Assembly (NCBI RefSeq): GCF_001949145.1
Contig: NW_019091394.1
Coordinates: forward strand, 235,758 to 299,757
Direction of reading: 5' to 3'
Source of the DNA: Acanthaster planci
Lineage: Eukaryota > Echinodermata > Asteroidea > Valvatida > Acanthasteridae
Length of the DNA: 64,000 nt
Below, piece by piece: positions 1 through 10,664 of the stretch. The notes beneath the pieces were generated by a model. The model was not told the origin of the DNA. It saw nothing but the letters and a program-made list of their open reading frames with translations, and did no database searches. Numbering within the stretch: the stretch's first letter is position 1; each line of letters starts with the position of its first letter. Made by a program: the position numbers and the translations under genes.

Positions 1-165
1 ATATGGACATGATGGAACGTGGCGGGGACTTGACCTTTTCCCAGAATAATGCCTTGGAAAACACACTGTAGCGTCCGATAAGCCTCACTTTGAGGCTCCC
101 CTTGAGTGGGTGCGTTCGATTAGCTTCCCTAAACACACCAGTGTTACACCAATCGAACGCACCCA
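1..165 (-). repeat. Partial copy of the fold-back repeat
   Basis: This segment is close to the reverse complement of roughly 722-890, including the motifs CCTTGAGTGGGTGCGTTCG and ACACACCAGTGTTACACC. It is cut by the start of the window, so a second copy of the fold-back unit lies upstream. No coding potential is seen; short open frames here are repeat sequence. Confidence 0.75.
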
Positions 166-172
166 CGTAACG

Positions 173-521
173 TAAGCTAATCGAACGCACCCACAAAACA
201 GAATAAGTTTTCTAAGGCAATTTTACAATACTCAACTTCGTCTCCGTCTCTGGCTTCGTTCCCAAAACCAATCACCGATTGTGGGCCTGAAGCATTTAAA
301 TTACATTGAACTACTGTAATTTTTGGCTTTCTTGCATTTTATTTGATGTTCCGTGGCACTATTAGACTGATTACTGCACTTACAGCTTCAAAGTCAGCTA
401 GTAAAAAAAACAGTTGAAGTCTGAGACGCAGCCGAATTGAGTATTGGAAAACGGCCTAAGTTTCGTTTTACAAGGTCTCTGGTCTAGTTCCACTCATACC
501 TCTCTTAGGAGCTTATTGAAC
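173..521 (+). repeat. Direct repeat copy 1 (349 bp)
   Basis: It matches 1039-1387 at a constant offset of 866 bp with about six substitutions by eye, roughly 98% identity. Both copies begin with TAAGCTAATCGAACGCACCC and end with TTAGGAGCTTATTGAAC. The constant offset means no net insertion or deletion between the copies, so the duplication is recent. No protein or RNA gene is recognisable in it. Confidence 0.9.
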
Positions 522-610
522 TGAGCGTTTTCTGCTTCAACCAGTCTTATGGCCCATACTTACTCGTACATATGCATGAAAGGAGGGTATATGTATTTGT
601 ATACGTANTC

Positions 611-896
611 GCGGATGGACTGTTCGTGCATATGGACATGATGAAACGTGGCGGGGACTTGACCTTTTTCCCAGAATGCCTTGGCGAATACACTGCAGCG
701 TTCGATTCGCCTCATTTCGAGGCTTCCCTTGGTGTAACACTGGTGTGTTTAGGGAAGCTAATCGAACGCACCCACTCAAGGGGAGCCTCAAAGTGAGGCT
801 TATCGAGCGCTGCAGTGTGTTTTCCAAGGCATTCTGGGAAAAAGGTCAAGTCCCCGCCTCGTTGCATCATGTCCATATGCACGAACAGTCCATCCG
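611..896. repeat. Fold-back (inverted repeat) element
   Basis: The left arm at about 611-730 and the right arm at about 778-896 are inverted complements with scattered mismatches, separated by a spacer of about 47 bp. Outer ends are GCGGATGGACTGTTCGTGC on the left and GCACGAACAGTCCATCCG on the right. The spacer holds GCTAATCGAACGCACCCAC, the word that also opens both copies of the flanking direct repeat. This shape suits a MITE or fold-back transposon. The N at 608 lies just outside the left arm. Confidence 0.8.
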
Positions 897-1038
897 TGAC
901 GTCATTACCCTCGGGCAGCCTCCAGCCAGAGACCCGCTCGCCAGCTGGGGATGGGGTAGTGGTGGCTGACACCAGGGCAGGCACGAACATCACGTGATAG
1001 CTAAAGGAACGCTCTCGTATAAGTTTGACTTTCACGTG

Positions 1039-1387
1039 TAAGCTAATCGAACGCACCCACAAAACAGAATAAGTTTTCTAAGGCCATTTTCCAATACTCA
1101 ACTTCGTCTCCGTCTCTGGCTTCGTTCCCAAAACCAATCACCGATTGTGGGCCTGAAGCATTTAAATTACATGAAACTACTGTAATTTTTGGCTTTCTTG
1201 CATTTTATTTGATGTTCCGTGGCACTATTAGACTGATTACTGCACTTACAGCTTCAAAGTCAGCTAGTAAAAAAAACAGTTGAAGTCTGAGACGGAGCCG
1301 AATTGAGTATTGGAAAACGGCCTAAGTTTCGTTTTACAAGGTCTCTGGTCTAGTTCCAATCATACCTCTCTTAGGAGCTTATTGAAC
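1039..1387 (+). repeat. Direct repeat copy 2 (349 bp)
   Basis: Second copy of the repeat at 173-521. The two copies flank the fold-back element at 611-896, so the unit as a whole reads repeat, fold-back, repeat. Single-copy-looking sequence begins just after 1387. Confidence 0.9.
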
Positions 1388-2774
1388 CATGGAGGTAGAA
1401 TCACAAGGAGTTGGAACGAAAACTCGAGTCGATTACGGTCAATTAGCGAGCCTGGCTCGCGTGTACAAACCCAATGCAACCACCCGCAGAGCGCGGACAG
1501 ATTTACGACCGAGATAAGGGCTTCTGTGCACGACGTCCAGTGCCGCCGATCTGGCCAGCTTCACACGACCCATTCATTACTTGAGTAAAGCGTGAAGCTA
1601 CGAACAAACAAAAATCGCATGCGCAGTAGTTTTCAGCCGGGATCTTCCATGCGCCATTGTTTCCATTCGATAGAGCAAAAAATTCCGATTCCAGTGATAT
1701 CTTGAACGCCGAATTCGCTCGTTTTTTTCCGAGGTATGCGTTTTATGTTTTGTTGTACGAAATATGAAATATTAGTGATCATTTTTAGGACTTTTTGATG
1801 TGATCCGGTGATGTCCTGCCAATAAAAATGTTTTCTTCAGAGAGAGGGACTGTTCACGTGGCCGTGGATGTAGGGTTGATAGTGTTACGATTTATTACAC
1901 AAACGCAGTGGAGATTTTAAAAATCCCGGTTTTGGGGATTTGCCAAATATTTACGCTTGCTTTTCATTTCAAAAGACACTAAGTACATTACCAGGAATAA
2001 TTTCTCAGCCCCTTTTGTGTTGATTTGTTGAATTTTAGCAAAGTTTTAAGAAGGGTTTTCATGTTTTATTTGTCATGTTTGTTGTGTTGGCATATTTTTG
2101 CCAAGATTAGGCCTATTTTATTATTTTGAATTTACATTTTCAGTTAAAACATTTTAAATAGGGAAATACCTTTTTCTCCATATTAGACAACATATATTCT
2201 AAATCAAGCAATCAAGTTTTAGCTAATGTATTGTAACCTTTTTCAGATGGAGATCTTTAATCCTTCATGTAAGCCTGCCAAATAAATTTTAAGTAGGCCC
2301 CCAGGCCTAACATGCTAACATGCCCAAGAACAAAACTTGTCAATTTTTATTAATAAGGGCCTAGGGCATGTAGGGCCTAAGGTAATTACTTCGATTTCTG
2401 TTCCTTTGTAAGGAAATCGTATTTTAGGCCCTATAATACATGTATGATCTTAAAAGACACAGTTGTGTGTTAGAATTAATTTACTTGTCGATGTATCTGG
2501 CATTTCTGCTTGTTTCATTTATCATGTACTTTATATAATTATTAATAGGCAAATGAAAAATAAATATTCAATTTCAATTTCTCATTGTCCCGCATGCAAG
2601 ACCCAGAAAAACGTGGGCCAGTATTCAATACGTAGGAGGTTATTGGGGTTTCATTAAAAATATTACACATTGTTTATGTTAAATGTACATGTGTAATTAT
2701 TTCTTTGCATTTTTTGTTACTGTTATGTAGGTCTGCATGTTCTACCTCCGTGATTTGATGTACAGCAGATTGTA
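1388..2774 (+). promoter_or_regulatory. Upstream region of the RAG1-N/P-type transposase gene
   Basis: No protein gene is seen here. At 1617-1625 lies GCATGCGCA, an NRF-1-like palindrome common in TATA-less animal promoters. A GAG/GTATGCG donor-like site near 1733 and acceptor-like sites near 2730 (TTATGTAG) or 2769 could define a non-coding first exon joined to the coding exon that starts at 2775. This exon is inferred from splice signals only. The rest (about 1740-2700) is AT-rich, as expected for an intron. Confidence 0.35.
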
Positions 2775-5700
2775 ATGGATGTCAATCCTCATTCCCAGTG
2801 CCTACAGGCCATGTGCAGATTATGTGGAGAGTGCCGGGCTGTTGCAAAGGGTCGACGACCGATTCCTAAGGAAAAATTTGCAAGGCAAATTGAAGTGGCA
2901 TTCGGCATTTTAGTCGGTGATGATACCCCCACTTTGCATCCGGCATTTATTTGCAAGGTTTGTGAGGTCAAGCTGAGGCAGTGGTGGACCAAGTTCAGCA
3001 AGAAGAATATGAAGTCAGCTGAGTGCCGTATTCCTCTGGCATCATTTGGTCAAGCTGAATGTGAACTGTGCAGAAAACCTTCATGTACGTCACCAATATC
3101 AGTGCAACTTGCAGACTACCAAACGGAGGCATTCAAACACGGTTTGTTACCTTGGTTCACAGCTGATTCTTTGAAGATCATGAAGATGAGTTCGAGTGGT
3201 CACCCTGTTGTGTTTGTGTCGATTTCCTGGAATAAATCATGGCAGCTCACGATTGCAGATGTCATCACTGAGATTGATCGGTACGAGTTGGAAATTCCTG
3301 CGCAGATAAGCTCAAGTGATTGTGGCCGGTTATGTCGTTTCATTGCGAGGAGGTATGTTTGTCCAGGAAATGATGACTTCGAAGAATTGATTCACCTGAA
3401 GGAGGGGCCGGAGGGCCAGATACCAGTGTCTATCACACCTCAAGACAAAGTAAGTGGAGGTACGATCCGGCATAAAAGCTGTCACCTACTTGTCGAAGTA
3501 GATTCCAGATGCGAGGTCTGCCGAATCCACAGAAGTGATTTGTTCGGAATGTTGCATCGATTGAAAAATAAACAGGGAAATTCTGTTGGCGCCTCGTCAT
3601 CTGCTCCTCACAGGAGCATGACTCTTAGCCAATTAAAACAAAAGGCTGAAAGCCTACAGGCAGAAAGAAGAAATTTAAAACGTAAGAATGCTGCTCTTCA
3701 GGAAAGAATCTTGACACTGATGGAGGAGGCAGTTCCCTTAGATACCCGTCAAGAAGATGTCATCAAGGCACCACTGCAGAAATATGATGGAGAGATGATG
3801 GCAGCATTTCCAAAGGGCTCCCCTTCCATGCTGATGTGGGAGCAACAGAGAGAGTCTGCCCTGAAGGGCAAGCAGATGCGATGGCACCCTGCTATAATTA
3901 GGCTGTGCATTGCCCTTCAGAGCAAATCTGCTTCCGCATACAATCTGATGCGAGAGTCAGGCTTCATGAGGCTTCCCCATCCATCCACTCTCCATCCCTA
4001 CAGCCATTTTGTAGATGCTTCCTCTGGTTTTAGTGCTGGGCTGCTTGAGAGGATCTACAAAGATAATCACTTTGCTACATGCAGTGAAGAGGAGAAGAAT
4101 GTCAGTTTGCTATTCGACGAAATGAAGGTTAAATCCGATTTGGTATATTCTGTTAGGTCAGGGCGGATCGTCGGTTTCACTGACATTTCAGAAATTAGTA
4201 ATGAGGTGTCCAACTTCGAACGACGCTGCAAGGGAAGTACAGAGCCAGAGTTGGCAAGTCATGTACTGGTGCTGATGGTCAGGGGTTTATGCAGTTCTCT
4301 TCATGTCCCTGTGGCATACTATCCCACCAAAGGTGTATCAAGCAGCCAGCTTTACCCTTGCATATCCGAGGCTATTCTCTACCTGGAGTTAGCCGGATTA
4401 AAAGTAAGGTCACTGGTTTGTGATGGAGCGTCTCCAAATCGGAAGTTCTTCAGGCTTCATGGGGATGGTACACCAACTAGCCCGGTTTACAGCACGTCAA
4501 ACCCCGCAGATCCATCCAGGCAGTTGTACTTCATTTGCGACGTGCCCCACTTAATGAAAACAACGCGGAATAATCTGGAGAACTCCGGCTATCACAACAA
4601 GACTAAAAACCTCATGGTAAGCTTGCGTGTGTATTTGGTTGTCTTTAATTATGCCTCACTTGTTTTTAAAGTTTTTCCTTTAACCTGTTTCAACTGTGCC
4701 AACAGGTGCGTAAAAGGTAACAGAAAAGCAAAGCTGTGGGAACCTTAATTTTCATCAGAATGTCTTGATGTCAATGTACAAATGTGGGGAAGCGTTCCAT
4801 ATACAAAGTGCACTTGACACCCTGTGTACAAACCCTATGGGACTGGTTTTCATTTAAAATGTTTGTAGACTCTCACTGCTAACATAGACTTTTCTGACCA
4901 GTAATTAATTTCTGCGGCCTGACTAATTACTAGAGGAAAGTGAGTGCACTTTGTACGTGCAACTGTTTCCCAAAAGTGATAAGGCCTTGATCACTTTAAT
5001 TTTTGCATAATTTCATGCAGCAAAAATAAAAAAAAGTTAAGCTGGGCAAAATTTGAATTCCACTTTATTTTAAACTGACAATTTCCCACACAGTTTGGAA
5101 TTATTTTATTTATATGCAGTATGACAAGCAGAGCATCAGCTGGTTGCAGCTTCTCCAGCTCTACGAGTGGGATATTGGACTGGAAAGGAGCTCCCCTGGT
5201 CTGCGACGTCTGCACAAGATCCAAAGTGACCATCTTCACCTCACACCGTCGTTGAGGATGAGAGTGTACTTGGCTACTCAGGTTAGTACATGTGCAGATG
5301 GGGGGGGGGGGTGGGGTGTTCATTGTTTCCAACACAGATGGAAACCCACCAGCTGTGGTCAATATTGAGAAAAAGTGCGGGTGGGCAATCAGTCATCTTG
5401 TGAAATAAGAGGCAAGCTATATTTATATTTGTATTGTAAACATGCCAAAAGCAGTTGTAATTTTGTGTAATTGTGAAGTATTCTGCTTTTAGTTTTGTAT
5501 TAGGAGTTTCTTTCAGTATACGAGAATTTTCCATTTGTGTTTCTTTTTGGTACATGTACACCCATGGTGTAATACTTGTAATAATACTATTATTTCATTC
5601 AATTCGGTTACTTATTGAGCTACCTTTTCCTCCTTTTGTAAACATTAGATGTTGAGCTCAACTGTGGCCAATGCACTGGAGTCTATGGGTCGGCCAGGTA

Positions 5701-7123
5701 CATCATCCACTGTGAAGTTCCTGAGGATGATGGACCAGTTTTTCGATTGCCTAAATGTCAGCAATCCTCTTCAGGGCATGAGGTCTCGTAAGCCGGCTCT
5801 GGAACCCTACACCAGTGTTCAGGACTGGCGCTTTGAGGTAAATTTAATGCTAGATCTAAATGCTAACTTTAATATCACTGTTACTAATTTGCAGTTTTTC
5901 ATCATTTCCAAGGCCTTATCTTTCCATTTATATGACTTTTGTTTTAGTGGCTCCTTTCTGACTTCTTGGGTTTCTTCAAGGAGTGGGACAACCAGGTTCA
6001 AGCCATAGATGGTCTAGATGCCAAGACAAAGCAGACCATGTGCCTCAGCAAAGAAACAGTGGAGGGATTCCACATAACTGGTATGATTTGTGTTCGTTAA
6101 CAAAGGTACACTGAGCAGGGGCAGTACCCCCTTGACATACCCTCCTCCTGGAAGTGTGTTGTGTTCTTCAAACTGCAAGCATGATTGTACTTCTTTTTTG
6201 TTTCAGTGACGACGCTTTGATTTTTCTTCATTTTCGATTATTTTCAGTTTGTATCACAGTTTAGGAGTCCCTTAAGCCCCTCCCTCAAAAAAATGGGCCC
6301 TCAAAAAAAGGGGCTGCAGAAGTGCATGTGATTCTGTCACCATTTAAATAGCTGCAACTCTCCCCACCCTCACCAAACTCCTCAGAAGAATCTAGCTTTA
6401 CACCTGCAAGGGTATATCAAGGTGTTGACATTGAGGTGGAAAAAGTAATTTCAGTTGCCTCATTCACCCCTGATCAGTTAGCTGACAAGTCGTCAATCAG
6501 AGCCCAGTTTTCGTACATGTATTTGCGAAAGATGTTAAATTCATCTGTTCATTATTCAAATACATGTAAATCTCGTAACCCACTCCTGGAAAAGGTGGAG
6601 TTGGAGAGGTAATTGCATGAGCTTCTATTTTTATGCATGTTTGACTATCACAGCCTTGGTTCCAGAAATATGCACTCATTTGCATATTGCTTAATTTTGT
6701 CTGCCCTCAAACACTTAATCATCCATGACTCATAATTGCACCACACGCCTCATATTTTTTTTGTGGAGCGGGGCATAATTTACAATCTTTGTAGTGCAAA
6801 TTGTATGTGATGTGTGTTCTCTTGTTTTCCCAAATTTCCCAGTGAATTCATTTGTTGAGCTCGCCAAAGTTCTACTCTCTTCTGGTGTGAAGTACCTCTT
6901 AAGTGAAAAACTCAATCAGGACCCCTTAGAGGAGTACTTCAGCAAGCAGCGGTCTGCTGGAGGAAGTTGGGACAACCCCTCAGCCGAACAGTTTTCCCAT
7001 AGCATGCTCTCGTTGTATGTGGCATCTACTAGTGCCAAAGCATCTAAGAAGGGGAATGTTCGGAAAGGACAGCCACCTGAAGACATTGTCATCGACAACA
7101 CACCACTCCCCAAAAGAAAGTGA
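2775..7123 (+). CDS. RAG1-N-like zinc domain fused to P-element/THAP9-type transposase
   Basis: Five coding exons are read as 2775-4616, 5120-5281, 5649-5837, 5948-6080 and 6843-7123, all GT-AG and in frame, giving 868 aa. Residues 14-99 carry C-x2-C (14, 17), H-P (55-56), C-x2-C (60, 63) and C-x2-C (96, 99), in the order and setting of the RAG1 non-core region that precedes its RING (CRICG, a V-F-x-I-D stretch, HP-x3-C-x2-C). A second zinc-like patch and a coiled coil (about 282-315) follow. The RNase-H-like P-type core has FDEMK (D448), CDGAS-N (D550), CDVPHLMKTTRNN (D589) and NQDPLEEYF (E805), so the acidic residues expected for catalysis in P transposase and THAP9 are present. The RAG1 core is absent. 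An AATAAA lies at 7299-7304. By family it should act as a nuclear DNA transposase; whether it is active or domesticated is unknown. Confidence 0.88.
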
Positions 7124-7645
7124 CTCTGGAATCAGGCTGCCAATTCATTTTTTGCTTGATAATTATTAGGTTAATGAAACACAACTTAACGAAAGTTAAA
7201 GCAGACATGGGAAATGAAGAAATATCCTTTTTATGTTACACACGTAAACAGGGAATGGCCCAGAAAAAATTGATGTTAACATGTTTCCATTCTTTGAAAA
7301 TAAACCCAATTAAATCGCTACAATTTTGGGAAGCAACTAATCTTCCCTTGCCATAATAATGAGTAACAAAAATGTTGATTGTGAAGTAGTTTAGACATAC
7401 TTTATAGTGCGCTTTGATTCAGTAACACTACAGTTGAAAAAAGATATTTTGTACATCTTGGCCACCAGCAATTCATGAAATTCCAACATTAACAATATGC
7501 TAGAGGATTTTTTTGCCATTCTGAAGGGATTAGTTGAAGGATTAATATTTTAACAATTGTCAAGATGTTGATTGATTACATTTTCTTGCATCCTGTATAA
7601 TTTTTTAGTACTGCTTTTGATCAGTACCTGTTCTTGCACAAGTAT
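7124..7645. other. Shared 3' region of two convergent genes
   Basis: About 520 bp separates the stop codons of the transposase-like gene (+) and the PHD-finger gene (-). It is AT-rich, with AATAAA at 7299-7304 usable by the + strand gene. I see no repeat or other gene. The closeness of the two 3' ends is the reason to consider the genes as a pair. Confidence 0.6.
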
Positions 7646-10135
7646 TTAAGAAGCAAGTTCCTTTCTTAGGGCCTTCTCAGCTTTTTTGGAGGCTTGACCA
7701 GCCGCTTTTTTTAAGTTGAGATAAACCTTCAAGAATGCTTTTATTCTGATTTTTATGTATAAATTTACAACAATGTCTAACAGGCGCTTTGAGACATCTC
7801 CGGAAATCTTTTCTCTTGTTAAATTACACCAGTAGTTATGAACTCTACTTTGGGACATCATTTTTTCTTTCAAACTCCTCTTGATGTTTTTACCAATGAA
7901 TTCCTCTAAGTTGCCTTTGGAGAGGAATTGACGGGCCTCATTTTCTAAAGTTCTGAAAAATACATAAACATCATCATTAATGTTAAACAGTCCTCCTCGA
8001 TTTTGGGCCTGTATCCATTTATTAGTGTACTCCAAAAATGTTTGTTCAGTGTCTGTGGTGCAAGAACGCCAGGTGGCAAGGATTGAACAAAAAACAGAAC
8101 TCGTTTCATTGAGTTGTTTCCTAAATTTTTCAAAAAGAGCAAAGGGTACATAGCCTGCTACATATCTAAGCACTTGTTCCTCCTCTTTAGAAATGTTAGA
8201 AATGGAAACTTGGCTGTTTGAAGGAGCTACAGGAAGATCAGTAGCATGTCTGTCTTTTATGAGCAGAGTAATGACAGATAACAGCAGATGTTGGTAAACA
8301 ATGTGAATGTGGTTGCCATCAGTACAGATAGAGATGGACTCCAGAAAAGATTTCCATTCATGGATGGAGCTCAGTTTAAATTTATGAAAATGTTTCCACA
8401 CAACATCCATAGCCTCTGGTTGAAGAAATTTGTCATCCCCGGCCGTAGCAACGAACCAGAGAGCAGTGACGAGTGTTACACTGAAGTCTGTGAATGCAGA
8501 GGAGTCTTGAACTTGTAGCACTGATGTCACCAGGGTCATTGCCAAAACCGCCAATGGATATGTCCCTGTGAAGATGGGATGATTCTGTATTCTCTCCAAA
8601 GCAGCTTTCACATACTCTGCAGCGTTGGTTTTAGCATGCTCCACTGTGAAGCGTTGCGCTGGCCGTTTCACTAGGGTAAAATTCAAACAAGTATTAAGTA
8701 AAATTCCTTGGTCCTTACAGTACACACCTGTGCATTTTAATAACTGTTGGACCAGACATGTATCTATAGGAAGTACATGTATAGTGTTATTTGTACATGA
8801 AGATGTCCAAGATAGAAAAGAAAGCAAAAAAATGGAGTTATTCAAAAAGACATGTTTGGGCACACAATCATTTTTACCAAATAGAATTACTGTAATTGAG
8901 TGGGAAACGTGGGTGATTAATGAATTTATCATCAAGCTTGTTCAAAAATTTAAATTTTTCCAATGTTCACTGCTGGACAGTCATTGTCCATATGCTGTCC
9001 ACTACATGTACATGTATATTAGACTATAAAATGTAAAAATGAATACTGCCGTCAAATTTTTATAGCCTTGCATGTGCGTGCAGTAGATGCACAGTATTTC
9101 GATGTATGTTGTCATTGAACATTAAATACCTGGACTTGAAGCTTTTTTCTTGGATTTCTTTTCTTTTTCTTTGCAGCTTTTCTTGTTGGTTGCCTTCATA
9201 GCTGTTTTGGCTTTCTTGTCAGAACCTTGAGCTTCAATCTTAGTACTTGTAGAACTAGAAGAAGCTGACTTGGCTGTGTCGGTAGTGGATACAGCTGGAT
9301 CGGGAGTAACTACCTCTGCCGAGGCAGATGCTTCCATGGCTATGTCATCTTCTGCAGTTGCCTTGTACCCGTCATCTACAGCATGGAGGTCTAATTCTAT
9401 CTCCATGTCTGTGATAAAACATGTATAAGGATAAAATGTAAAATTGAAGTGGAGTGGTCGATCGTGTTATAACATGGAAAAATAGCTGAATTCCTCAATT
9501 GAAAAAGGAGTATCTGATCATGATCTGATAGGCCCTGCTTTAATGTTGCTAATGCCTACAGCTTAGTGGGATATAACGCTGAAGTGATGGATGGACATGT
9601 GGCTCCGTGCTCTAAACTTTCTAAAGTTCATGTTCACCAATTTTATGACAAATAATTTGGAATCTGAAGGCAGCTTGAACATGATGAATTTTACCTCCAT
9701 ATGGTCTCTTACTTTGGAAGATCATAATAGGCCTAGTTGCAAATTTAAACGTATCACAACAAAACCCTTCTCTTACAAGTATTTAAAAAATAACATACAG
9801 ATCAATAATGTACAAACTTGAGGAAAACGCGTACCGTTTTCTTTGCAAACATCACAATACCAACTGCCTGAGGGAATAGTATCTGCCGTCAAGCCCACGC
9901 ATTGGTAGTGAAACCACTCAATTTTGCATCCACTGGCATCGCACGCAACCATATCAGTAGTTGCCGGTAAACCGCACAAACAGAAGCAGAGAATATCATT
10001 TTCGTGATCAGATCCAATACTTCCGTCAGAAACGTCTTCTAAGTCAACCTCGCCCTCGGAAAACTCGCTAAANCGCCAGCAGGGTGCAAACAAATCGAAA
10101 GCGATTCGTCCCTCGGGAAAGCGGGGAATTTCCAT
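7646..10135 (-). CDS. PHD-finger protein, convergent partner of the transposase
   Basis: Three exons in transcription order are 10135-9835, 9408-9130 and 8670-7646; phases join exactly and give 534 aa. Residues 52-97 form a C4HC3 PHD finger of ING type: C52, C54, C65, C70, H76, C79, C94, C97 with E-W-F-H and W-Y-C. ING-type fingers read methylated H3K4; F51 and W74 are at plausible cage positions (inferred). Exon 2 encodes a Ser/Thr/Ala-rich, then Lys-rich linker that could be a nuclear localisation signal. Exon 3 is a helical domain of about 340 aa with the motif LRYVAGYV, similar to a motif seen near the C termini of some transposases, and a basic tail. I do not recognise this domain. No Kelch repeats are present, so it is not RAG2 itself. 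One ambiguous base lies at 10073, in codon 21. Confidence 0.8.
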
Positions 10136-10397
10136 CCTATTCTAAAAATGGAAATTGCAGTAACTTCACGTGAGTCGTCCATACAAACTCGGCATTTATA
10201 CTGGACCCACACTTTCGTCGGAGATTATCAAATGAAACGTCTCGAGCTCAGCGTTCAGAAATCAACTTGAATATTCAATGTGTGAATTTCATTGCAAAAG
10301 TGCGACTGTGTAGTGACTACAAGTTACAACTTGCAGAATACAAGGCCCAACTTTTTGAAATTGCTGTGTATCTTAACAACAGAAAACAAATCGAAAG
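10136..10397. promoter_or_regulatory. Head-to-head promoter region with possible non-coding exon
   Basis: The PHD gene starts at 10135 on the - strand. A likely first exon of the next + strand gene ends at 10397 with the donor AAAG/GTACGT. Joined to the acceptor at 10643/10644 it does not stay in frame with the ATG at 10665, so it is read as 5' UTR. The two transcription starts must lie within about 250 bp, suggesting a divergent promoter. No TATA box is obvious. Confidence 0.4.
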
Positions 10398-10664
10398 GTA
10401 CGTATCATTCGCTGTTTTGATATCACAAAGAAAGAAATATAATTTAGAATGATTTTTAGTGATCGTCACCATTTTTTCAGCTTGTTCTATTTTCTTAGCT
10501 GCTTAGTTCACATCAAATTGTAACTTACGGTCAGTACTGTTTACAGTGTCAATAATCATACTGTCATGTATCAATTATTGTTGCATTTTTTTACAGAAAT
10601 AGTGTTGCATCAGTTTCTTAATTATTGAAATTTTTTACATCAGGTTTGGACAGAGCATAGCAGT

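Noticed and set aside
572-1062. Several overlapping open frames of 60-116 codons
   Set aside because: They lie in the inverted and direct repeats and mirror each other on both strands.
4617-4748. Stop at 4746-4748 as the real end of the transposase
   Set aside because: The frame past 4616 is intron read-through; a clean GTAAGC donor and four later in-phase exons supply the rest of the P-type core.
5300-5320. Poly-G run as a regulatory element
   Set aside because: A simple homopolymer in an intron; nothing else supports a function.
2775-7123. A full RAG1 homologue
   Set aside because: No RING finger and no RAG1/Transib core is present after the N-terminal zinc domain; the catalytic part is clearly P-element/THAP9 type.
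7646-10135. A RAG2 homologue
   Set aside because: The PHD finger is N-terminal and of ING type, and there are no Kelch repeats. Only the layout resembles RAG2.
10267-10452. Coding first exon of the 319-aa gene
   Set aside because: It has no ATG, and splicing to the acceptor at 10643/10644 puts it out of frame with the ATG at 10665; treated as 5' UTR.
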